Positions 1-5,239 of a DNA stretch of 6,088 nucleotides are shown in pieces. A program made the translations under genes and the position numbers. Below the pieces are notes generated by a model. That model made no database searches. It had not been told where the DNA came from and worked only from the letters and a program-made list of their open reading frames with translations. Positions within the stretch are counted from its first letter, which is position 1, and each line of letters begins with the position of its first letter. Source of the DNA: Methylovulum sp. (GTDB lineage Bacteria > Pseudomonadota > Gammaproteobacteria > Methylococcales > Methylomonadaceae); the NCBI GenBank assembly GCA_016919605.1, contig JACXTQ010000108.1, positions 1 to 6,088 of the forward strand, read 5' to 3'.

Positions 1-465
1 AAGACGTGTGCCTGTCTTCCATCCCCAAAGGCATGAAGCCTAGGGCGTGGCTGGTATTCAATAAAGACGGTTTTGCCCGCCGTTTGCGTGACTATCACGA
101 TTATCGGCTCTGGGAGCAAGGACCGTAACCAAGACCGTTACCAAGGCATCTTGGCACATGGCGGCGGCTATGATGCCAAAAACATGATGCACACCTTCCG
201 GCTGTTGCGCATGACTAAAGAAATCGCCAGCACCGGACAGCCCCTAGTGCATCGGCCTGACCGCGACGAATTGTTGGCGATCAAATCCGGCCAATTTACC
301 TACGAGGATTTATTGGTCCAAGCTGCCCAAGAACTACGGGAAATAGACCAACATTTTGCCACCAGCACCTTGCCTGACGCACCAGATACTGGGCAAATCG
401 AGCGTTGGGCGGTGGAGATACGCACCGCGTGGTACAGGGGGGCTTATGGCGCCAACCCCTCTTAA
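1..465 (+). pseudogene. Predicted nucleotidyltransferase (COG3541-like), 3' part, frameshifted
   Basis: This is the C-terminal part of a predicted nucleotidyltransferase of the DNA polymerase beta superfamily (COG3541/PF10127-like). The family's substrate is not firmly established. The catalytic N-terminal part would lie left of the window. Two open frames join to make one family-like sequence. The frame starting at base 3 reads DVCLSSIPKG, then FNKDGFARRL and YHDYRLWE, and stops at 126-128. The frame read from 118 continues KDRNQDRYQ, then GYDAKNMMHTFRLLRM, then DRDELLAIKSGQFTYEDLL, and ends at 465. Skipping one base at about 117 gives WE-KDRN, which fits the family's aromatic-charged-RN pattern before the YDxKxxMHxxRLLRM block. 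The ATG at 73 is therefore probably not a true start. The simplest reading is a one-base insertion, either a real lesion or a sequencing error. The family call rests on remembered motifs. Confidence is good for the family and moderate for the gene being broken. Confidence 0.7.
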
Positions 466-864
466 CGCTTAACCGAAAGACCCGGATTGCCCCCAATGCC
501 GGCAAGCTACGGCCTATAACGCCCCAGCACAATTATTATCGGTCTGTCAGTGGTATTCTTTATCTTATGGGCCTAAAATTACCCTATAAATTCCGTTTGG
601 CAATATAGTCACAAAATCGTCATGTTGATGCAAGGAATTCATTTTAATAAAAAATAGCGCCACCAATAGGGGCTGCAAAAACACTTAATTGAATGGCGGC
701 TCTCCTAAACGTCCCCGCTTTTTCAATCGACGCCAAGGCTTCACTATAACTTGGGCGATGGTTTTAAATCACACACTCTGTTATGACAGGGGGCTGGTCG
801 CGCCCCAAAACGCCAAGCGCCAGTTCCAATGGCAGATAAAACGCATCATTAAAGAGGTTTAAGC
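466..864. other. Intergenic gap without a convincing gene
   Basis: This 399-base stretch separates the nucleotidyltransferase remnant from the unrecognised 256-residue gene. All forward frames are broken by frequent stops. The middle part (about 600-660) is AT-rich. A short GGGGC/GCCCC hairpin (790-794 with 802-806) is present, but neither side carries a T-tract, so I do not call a terminator. TATAAC at 745-750 could serve as a -10 box, but the matching -35 region is poor. No tRNA-like or repeat structure was seen. Confidence 0.5.
853..857 (+). promoter_or_regulatory. Shine-Dalgarno site of the 256-residue gene
   Basis: AGAGG ends seven bases before the ATG at 865, which is good spacing. It fixes that start codon. 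It is the only strong ribosome-binding site in front of the five main genes whose start lies in the window. Confidence 0.7.
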
Positions 865-1635
865 ATGAATGATATGAAAAAACACAGGCGGCAAGTCGCT
901 TGGGTTTGTTTTGAGCCGTATTTGTCCGAAGGGCAATTGATTGAAACAATTAATATTTTAGAAGAAGGTTTCCAAAACGACAGCGTCAGTGGCTTAATTA
1001 ATTATATCACCCGTGTTTGTTCGGAATTTAACATCGATACGGCGACCCGTAAAAATTTGTACGGTCAATTTCATGAATTGATGGGGCAACCCAGCACGTT
1101 GGCCATTGACCCGTTGGACATCGTTAAAGAACGTGAAGCCGCCGCTATGGCCGCACCACCGCCTGTGGCGGACGCGGACGTTGCCGAGCCAGTTCCACGG
1201 CCACCCGCCGCTCCTTGGACAGCCCCGCCTACGGCAATAAGCTTGGGTGGTTTGCCCGATGATGCTCCGCCACATGCGTGGCTGTTCAGCCATTTTGTCG
1301 GGCAACTGTTGCTATTTTTAAGTGATAAGGCCGATTTTCTTGACGCGCTGACCGAGTTGTCCAGAAACAAAAAATATTCCAACCTAGCGATTGAAAAGCA
1401 AGTTGAAGGCTGGCTAAAGGATATGGGCAATTTTCTTTGGACGACAGAGCTTTCGGAGCAAAACCTCGAAGCCCTTATGCCCCTTATCTATACGGCGATC
1501 TGTGAAGCCTTAGGGCCTAGCGTCGCTGACGACTACTTTAACGAAGCCTTGGCGATTTGCGAACACACCTTGCAAGCCAGCCAATTTGACCCCCGGCACT
1601 TTTTGGCAAAATCGTTACTGCCGCCGACCCCGTAA
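865..1635 (+). CDS. Unrecognised 256-residue two-part protein with Pro/Ala linker
   Basis: I do not recognise this family. The start at 865 is supported by an AGAGG site. The protein has three visible parts. Residues 1-90 are mostly helical-looking and charged, with aromatic and acidic residues (WVCFEPYL, then an amphipathic stretch near 23-37). Residues 92-136 are a low-complexity linker rich in Pro and Ala, likely disordered. Residues 137-256 are a second helical-looking part containing FVGQLLLFL (144-152), an acidic and aromatic middle, ICEALGPSVADDYFNEAL (212-229) and a terminal FDPRHFL (241-247). There is no signal peptide, no clear membrane segment and no cysteine-rich or nucleotide-binding motif, so a cytoplasmic protein is likely. 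The layout resembles adaptor or regulatory proteins with two modules on a flexible tether, but this is inference. It has about 200 bases of non-coding DNA after it and about 400 before it, so it appears to be transcribed alone. It is likely a real gene: long, with its own ribosome-binding site and composition like its neighbours. Confidence 0.8.
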   Translation: MNDMKKHRRQVAWVCFEPYLSEGQLIETINILEEGFQNDSVSGLINYITRVCSEFNIDTATRKNLYGQFHELMGQPSTLAIDPLDIVKEREAAAMAAPPPVADADVAEPVPRPPAAPWTAPPTAISLGGLPDDAPPHAWLFSHFVGQLLLFLSDKADFLDALTELSRNKKYSNLAIEKQVEGWLKDMGNFLWTTELSEQNLEALMPLIYTAICEALGPSVADDYFNEALAICEHTLQASQFDPRHFLAKSLLPPTP

Positions 1636-1729
1636 GAACTTAGGCTGGCGCGTTACGCTTTGCTTTCCATTGCGTGTTTACAGCTTTGGCTAATGCGGGG
1701 GCTTATCACTAGATAGCCCGCTAAAGTGT

Positions 1730-1769
1730 CGCCAGGCAACATCGCCTAACGAAGCGGCGCATATTTTTT
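1730..1769 (+). terminator. Possible rho-independent terminator after the 256-residue gene
   Basis: CGCC at 1730-1733 can pair with GGCG at 1756-1759, enclosing an inner AGGC/GCCT hairpin (1734-1737 with 1744-1747). The structure is followed by six Ts at 1764-1769. The closing stem is short and the loop is long, so this is a weak call. It is well placed to end transcription before the protease gene at 1831. Confidence 0.3.
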
Positions 1770-1830
1770 AAACTTTCCCTAACAAGTTACGTTAAAATGG
1801 TGGTTTTTATAGCCGCCACTTTTTTGACTG

Positions 1831-2610
1831 ATGTTGAAAAAAAACCTCCTTGCTTTAGCCGCAACCGTTTTATTGGCGGCCTGTGCCACCAGTCCTACCG
1901 GCAGAAGCCAACTTATCGCCCTGCCTGAAGCGCAAATCGATCAAATGGGCTTGCAATCGTTTGCGGCCTTAAAAACCGAAAAACCCATCAGCCGCAACCC
2001 GCAAGCCAACAAGCTGGCCCATTGTGTCGCCAATGCCATTACGGGGCAAATCGGCGGCAACTGGGAAGTGGTGGTATTTGAGGACGCATCGGTTAACGCC
2101 TTCGCTTTGCCCGGCAACAAAATCGGCATCCATACTGGCTTGCTTAAACTCGTCAATGGCAACGCCGACCAACTCGCGGCGGTCGTCGGCCACGAAGTCG
2201 GCCATGTCTTGGCCAAACACAGCAACGAACGCGCCTCGCAACAAATGGCGGTACAAGGTGGCATGGGGCTATTGCAAAAAACCGCCTTCGGACAGAGTAG
2301 CCCGCAAATGCTCGGCTTGCTCGGCTTAGGCGCCCAATACGGCCTCTTGTTGCCGTTCAGCCGCACCCATGAAAGCGAGGCGGATATTATCGGCCAAAAG
2401 CTGATGGCAAAATCGGGCTTTGACCCTAGGCAAAGCATCGCCCTCTGGAAAAAGATGTCCCAAGCCAACCAAGGGCAAGCGCCCATCGAATTGATGTCCA
2501 CGCATCCTGCCGATAGCACCCGCATCCAAGACTTGGAGCAACATCTACCGCAAGCGCTGGCCTTATTCGAGCAAGCCCGTGCGGCGGGCAAACAGCCGCA
2601 TTGTAAATAA
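1831..2610 (+). CDS. M48 family zinc metalloprotease, periplasmic lipoprotein
   Basis: This is a zinc-dependent protease of the M48 family, related to LoiP/YcaL/BepA-type outer-membrane quality-control proteases. Residues 1-18 form a lipoprotein signal: MLKK, a hydrophobic core, then the lipobox LAAC with lipidated Cys18. Ala at +2 fits outer-membrane sorting. The catalytic motif is HEVGH (residues 121-125), giving zinc ligands His121 and His125 and general base Glu122. The third ligand is expected at Glu181 of ESEAD (181-185). His225 in STHPADSTRI matches the conserved C-terminal THP motif that regulates the active site in BepA. There are no TPR repeats, so it is shorter than BepA, and its 259 residues match the LoiP/YcaL size class. 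Cys65 and Cys258 are the only other cysteines and could form a disulfide in the periplasm (inference). An in-frame TGA at 1825-1827 fixes ATG 1831 as the first usable ATG, although no Shine-Dalgarno site precedes it. It has its own flanking gaps and is probably monocistronic. The exact family member cannot be assigned. Confidence 0.93.
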   Translation: MLKKNLLALAATVLLAACATSPTGRSQLIALPEAQIDQMGLQSFAALKTEKPISRNPQANKLAHCVANAITGQIGGNWEVVVFEDASVNAFALPGNKIGIHTGLLKLVNGNADQLAAVVGHEVGHVLAKHSNERASQQMAVQGGMGLLQKTAFGQSSPQMLGLLGLGAQYGLLLPFSRTHESEADIIGQKLMAKSGFDPRQSIALWKKMSQANQGQAPIELMSTHPADSTRIQDLEQHLPQALALFEQARAAGKQPHCK

Positions 2611-2685
2611 TGCCACTTAGTATAAGTATTTCCATATAACGTAAGGGAACGAGAAAATTATCGTAAGTCGGGTTTACCCATCGGC

Positions 2686-2691
2686 TATAAA
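2686..2691 (+). promoter_or_regulatory. Possible -10 box upstream of dapC
   Basis: TATAAA lies 40 bases before the dapC start, in the 121-base gap after the protease gene. It matches five of six sigma-70 -10 positions. No good -35 box sits 16-18 bases upstream, so this is only a candidate for the dapC-dapD promoter. Confidence 0.2.
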
Positions 2692-2731
2692 AGCGATAGC
2701 ATAACCCACCCCTTCGTCCGATGCCCTAACC

Positions 2732-3934
2732 ATGAACCCAAACTTACAACACCTGCACCCTTACCCGTTTGAAAAATTGGCGCAGCTTAAACAAGGCATA
2801 ACGCCGCCGCATGACAAGGCCGCCATTACCTTGTCGATAGGCGAGCCTAGCCATGCCACGCCGCATTTCATCCAAGACACCTTAGTGGCGCACAGCCAAG
2901 GTTTGGGGATATACCCCACCACCAAAGGCCTTGTTGAATTGCGGCTGGCGGTGGCCGATTGGTTGGCTCAACGCTTCCAAATCCCCCGCGAGGCGCTAGA
3001 CCCTGACCGCCACATCTTGCCAGTCAGCGGCACACGGGAAGCCCTGTTTTCCTTCGCCCAATGCGTGGTTGACGCCAGCGCCGCCGTCAAGCCTTTGGTG
3101 GTCATGCCCAACCCTTTTTACCAAATCTACGAAGGCGCAGCCTTATTGGCGGAGGCGGACACTTATTTTGTCAACACCACCGCAGCCACCGGCTACTTGC
3201 CCGATTTTGACAGTGTACCCGACAGTGTCTGGCAACGCTGCCAACTGCTCTATATCTGCTCGCCCGGCAACCCCAGCGGCGCGGTAATGTCCGCCGCCGA
3301 CCATGAAAAACTGCTTAACTTGGCCGAGCGTTACGACTTTGTCATCGCCTCGGACGAATGCTACAGCGAGCTGTATGACGATGAAGAGCAACCGCCCGCA
3401 GGCTTGTTGCAAACCGCATGGCAATTGGGCAACAGCACCTTTAAGCGCTGTGTCGTGTTCCATAGCCTGTCCAAACGCTCCAACGCCCCGGGGCTGCGCT
3501 CCGGCTTTGTTGCAGGCGATGCCACGCTGTTACAGCCCTATTTCCACTACCGCACCTACCAAGGCTGCGCCATGCCGCTACCGACCCAACACGCCAGCAT
3601 CAAAGCGTGGCAAGACGAGCGGCACGTCATTGAAAACCGCCGTTTGTACCGCGAAAAGTTTGCTGCTTTCATCAGCATCCTCTCCGAAGCCTGTCCGGTC
3701 AACAAACCGCCCGCCAGCTTCTATGTGTGGCTAAAAACCCCTATCAGCGACACCGAATTTGCCCGGCAACTGTTCGCCCATGAAAACCTGACCGTATTGC
3801 CCGGCAGCTTTTTATCCCGCGACTTTAACGGCATCAACCCCGGCGCCGACCATGTCAGGATCGCCCTGGTCGCACCCTTGGACGAATGTATAAAAGCCGC
3901 CCACCGTATTAAAAATTTCCTCAACACCTTATAA
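2732..3934 (+). CDS. dapC: Succinyldiaminopimelate aminotransferase
   Basis: This is a PLP-dependent class I/II (fold type I) aminotransferase. It converts N-succinyl-2-amino-6-ketopimelate to N-succinyl-L,L-diaminopimelate with glutamate as amino donor, in the succinylase branch of lysine and peptidoglycan synthesis, in the cytoplasm. Visible hallmarks in the 400 residues are GEPS (37-40) near the N-terminus, YPTTKG (61-66), SGTREALF (99-106), SPGNPSG (177-183) with Asn180, ASDECYSELY (206-215) with Asp208 and Tyr211 for the cofactor, SLSKRSN (245-251) with the Schiff-base Lys248, PGLRSGF (253-259), and HVRIALV (374-380) with the carboxylate-binding Arg377. The length is normal for DapC. It lies 11 bases upstream of dapD and clearly shares a transcript with it, which is the main reason to prefer DapC over other aminotransferases of the fold. 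No Shine-Dalgarno site precedes the ATG. A three-codon ATG-CCC-TAA ends two bases before it. Confidence 0.95.
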   Translation: MNPNLQHLHPYPFEKLAQLKQGITPPHDKAAITLSIGEPSHATPHFIQDTLVAHSQGLGIYPTTKGLVELRLAVADWLAQRFQIPREALDPDRHILPVSGTREALFSFAQCVVDASAAVKPLVVMPNPFYQIYEGAALLAEADTYFVNTTAATGYLPDFDSVPDSVWQRCQLLYICSPGNPSGAVMSAADHEKLLNLAERYDFVIASDECYSELYDDEEQPPAGLLQTAWQLGNSTFKRCVVFHSLSKRSNAPGLRSGFVAGDATLLQPYFHYRTYQGCAMPLPTQHASIKAWQDERHVIENRRLYREKFAAFISILSEACPVNKPPASFYVWLKTPISDTEFARQLFAHENLTVLPGSFLSRDFNGINPGADHVRIALVAPLDECIKAAHRIKNFLNTL

Positions 3935-3945
3935 AAACAACAACT

Positions 3946-4764
3946 ATGACCGACATACAAGCCATTATCGACACCGCCTTTGAACAACGCGCCGACATCA
4001 CCCCTGCCAACGTCAGCCCCGAAGTGCGCGGCGCTGTCACCGAAACCTTAAAATTGCTCGACAGCGGCAAACTGCGGGTCGCCGAAAAAATCGACGGCGA
4101 CTGGGTCACGCACCAATGGCTGAAAAAAGCCGTGCTGTTATCGTTCCGCATCAACGAAAACCGCCTGATGGACGGCGGCAACACCCGTTATTACGACAAA
4201 GTTGACTGTAAATTTGCCAACTACAGCGAAGCCGACTTCGCCGCCGCCGGTGTCCGCGTCGTTCCTAACGCCGTCGCCCGCCACGGCTCTTACATAGCCC
4301 CCGGCGCCATCCTCATGCCCTCTTACGTCAACATCGGCGCTTACGTTGACAGCGGCACGATGGTCGATACTTGGGTTACGGTCGGCTCGTGTGCGCAAAT
4401 CGGCAAAAACGTCCACCTGTCCGGCGGTGTCGGCATCGGCGGCGTACTCGAACCCCTGCAAGCCAACCCCACCATCATCGGCGACAACTGCTTCATCGGC
4501 GCCCGCTCAGAAATCGTCGAAGGCGTGATCGTTGAAGACGGCTGCGTCATTTCCATGGGCGTATACATCGGCCAAAGCACCAAAATTTTCAACCGCCTGA
4601 CCGGCGAAGTCAGCTACGGGCGCATCCCCGCCGGTTCGGTGGTCGTCTCCGGCAACTTGCCCTCATCAGACGGCAGTTACAGCCTGTACTGCGCCGTCAT
4701 CATCAAACAAGTGGACGAAAGAACACGCAGCAAAACCGGCATTAATGAACTGTTAAGAGACTAA
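3946..4764 (+). CDS. dapD: 2,3,4,5-tetrahydropyridine-2,6-dicarboxylate N-succinyltransferase
   Basis: DapD transfers succinyl from succinyl-CoA to tetrahydrodipicolinate, giving N-succinyl-2-amino-6-ketopimelate, the substrate of the DapC encoded just upstream. It is a cytoplasmic trimer. The 272 residues match the usual 270-275. Residues 1-100 form the helical N-terminal domain, with LLSFRINENRLM at 64-75. From about 103 to 235 runs the left-handed beta-helix made of hexapeptide repeats, with turns such as VVPNAV, YIAPGA, VNIGAY, AQIGKN, CFIGAR and VYIGQS. Asp141 in VDTWVTVGS and Glu189 in ARSEIVEG fall at the positions reported as catalytic in this family. A C-terminal strand segment with YSLYCAVIIKQVDERTR (245-261) closes the protein. 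The gap to dapC is 11 bases, so they are one operon. The start lacks a Shine-Dalgarno site but gives the family-typical N-terminus. A hairpin follows the stop codon. Confidence 0.98.
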   Translation: MTDIQAIIDTAFEQRADITPANVSPEVRGAVTETLKLLDSGKLRVAEKIDGDWVTHQWLKKAVLLSFRINENRLMDGGNTRYYDKVDCKFANYSEADFAAAGVRVVPNAVARHGSYIAPGAILMPSYVNIGAYVDSGTMVDTWVTVGSCAQIGKNVHLSGGVGIGGVLEPLQANPTIIGDNCFIGARSEIVEGVIVEDGCVISMGVYIGQSTKIFNRLTGEVSYGRIPAGSVVVSGNLPSSDGSYSLYCAVIIKQVDERTRSKTGINELLRD

Positions 4765-4771
4765 GCCCAGT

Positions 4772-4807
4772 GCCGCCAGTGCCGTTTAAGCTATCGGTAC
4801 TGGCGGC
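4772..4807 (+). terminator. Strong hairpin just after dapD, terminator-like without T-tract
   Basis: The 13-base arms GCCGCCAGTGCCG (4772-4784) and CGGTACTGGCGGC (4795-4807) pair fully, with one G-U pair in RNA, around a 10-base loop. The arm begins eight bases after the dapD stop codon. No T-run follows (GAGCATTAAG), so it may act as an mRNA 3'-end stabiliser or an atypical terminator rather than a classical intrinsic terminator. Confidence 0.5.
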
Positions 4808-4811
4808 GAGC

Positions 4812-5011
4812 ATTAAGCCCCACTACTTACGCGTTTTCAATCCCTTTGTGTATAGCGGACACACCACCCTGTAGCGACCCCTAATGCGTCCAGGCCCGAT
4901 TACCCGATGCACAATAAATTGCTCATTGTTGACAAGGCCATCGCGCTGTTAGGCAGGCGCAATATCGGCAAGGATACTGAAAAACGCGCGGGTTATACAC
5001 TTATAGCTTGA
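4812..5011 (+). pseudogene. Remnant of a phospholipase D/cardiolipin synthase-like protein
   Basis: This is an internal fragment of a PLD-superfamily protein, most like the ClsC (YmdC)-type cardiolipin synthase group, decayed in the gap between dapD and rlmJ. One frame (4812-4871) reads IKPHYLRVFNPFVYSG and ends at TAG 4872-4874. It matches the family segment ending in LRxFNPF. A second frame, open from 4856 to the TGA at 5009-5011, reads SRPDYPMHNK, then LLIVDKAIALLGRRNIGKD. This contains the first HKD motif HxK(x4)D (His 4910, Lys 4916, Asp 4931) and the following G and N (4952, 4961). In relatives I recall, FNPF and MHNK lie about 24 codons apart. Here they are 71 bases apart, so one base appears to have been lost where both frames are open (4856-4871). 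The family's N-terminus, the rest of the first domain and the second HKD motif are missing or unrecognisable. The parent protein would be several hundred residues long. It is not expected to be functional. Confidence 0.72.
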
Positions 5012-5045
5012 ATTCATGCTGGCTATTGGCATCGTTCCAAGCTAT
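5003..5045 (+). other. Nested inverted repeat followed by a pyrimidine-rich run
   Basis: ATAGCTTG (5003-5010) and CAAGCTAT (5038-5045) are perfect 8-bp complements. Inside them ATGC (5016-5019) pairs with GCAT (5029-5032), leaving symmetric five-base internal loops. The run TTTCCTTTTC follows. It could be a terminator-like or leader structure, but it overlaps the decayed PLD-like region and may be fortuitous. Confidence 0.3.
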
Positions 5046-5090
5046 TTCCTTTTCGGGTATATTAGGGCTTATTTGTTGCAGGTCGGTGAA

Positions 5091-5109
5091 CCCTTATTGA
5101 CAATAAGGG
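5091..5109. repeat. Perfect 8-bp inverted repeat around a TTGACA box
   Basis: CCCTTATT (5091-5098), three bases GAC, then AATAAGGG (5102-5109). The palindrome contains TTGACA at 5097-5102. An outer TCGGT/ACCGA pair (5083-5087 with 5118-5122) flanks it. It could be a protein-binding operator or, if transcribed, a hairpin just ahead of the AAGG at 5112-5115. Confidence 0.55.
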
Positions 5110-5126
5110 ATAAGGTAACCGATTAT
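5097..5126 (+). promoter_or_regulatory. Candidate sigma-70 promoter for rlmJ
   Basis: A perfect -35 TTGACA (5097-5102) is followed after 18 bases by GATTAT (5121-5126), which matches four of six -10 positions. Transcription would start near 5133, giving rlmJ a leader of about 105 bases. The -35 box sits inside the perfect palindrome, so a bound protein would block it. If this promoter is real, the small ORF at 5125 could not be translated from its transcript. Confidence 0.35.
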
Positions 5127-5208
5127 GGCTACAGTCAACGCTACCAATGCCGTTTTTAACCTGAATTCTGACTTGTTGACCCACTTATACGCAAAGGCTT
5201 TGGCCTAG
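5125..5208 (+). CDS. Possible 27-residue small ORF upstream of rlmJ
   Basis: An ATG at 5125 preceded by AAGG (5112-5115, nine bases away) opens 27 codons, beginning MATVNATNAVFNLNSD and ending LTHLYAKALA. It has no signal peptide or membrane segment, and I know no family for it. It could be a true small protein or leader peptide, the start of a truncated gene, or chance. The ending LYAKALA is weakly like the LHAKxxV of a second PLD HKD motif, so it might instead belong to the PLD-like decay upstream. It ends 31 bases before rlmJ. Confidence 0.25.
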   Translation: MATVNATNAVFNLNSDLLTHLYAKALA

Positions 5209-5239
5209 CACTTGCCCACTTAAACGCCACTCCCCCACC

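Noticed and set aside
473..586. Short forward frame with DCPQCRQATAY, resembling a zinc-ribbon start as in some transposases.
   Set aside because: Only one CxxC pair, no start or ribosome-binding site, and nothing recognisable after it, so likely chance.
405..608. 67-codon forward frame overlapping the end of the nucleotidyltransferase remnant.
   Set aside because: Half lies over the better-supported frame, there is no ribosome-binding site, and the sequence has no family-like features.
790..806. GGGGC/GCCCC hairpin as a terminator.
   Set aside because: Five-bp stem with no T-run on either strand.
994..1430. Antisense open frames opposite the 256-residue gene.
   Set aside because: They lie over its GC-rich linker, show low-complexity composition, and the + strand gene has a good ribosome-binding site.
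1941..2591. Long antisense open frame (216 codons) opposite the M48 protease.
   Set aside because: It mirrors the codon structure of a clear gene on the + strand, is rich in Cys, Trp and Ser, and has no family motif.
2721..2729. ATG-CCC-TAA mini-ORF ending two bases before the dapC start, as a possible translational coupler.
   Set aside because: No ribosome-binding site, and such short start-stop pairs are common by chance.
4138..4592. Antisense open frames opposite dapD.
   Set aside because: dapD is unmistakable here. The antisense products are repetitive reflections of its hexapeptide repeats.
5016..5159. 47-codon frame beginning MLAIGIVPSYFLFGY, looking like a small membrane protein.
   Set aside because: No ribosome-binding site, overlaps the PLD-like decay, and its hydrophobicity can arise from AT-rich sequence. 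Part of it is discussed as possible fossil sequence instead.
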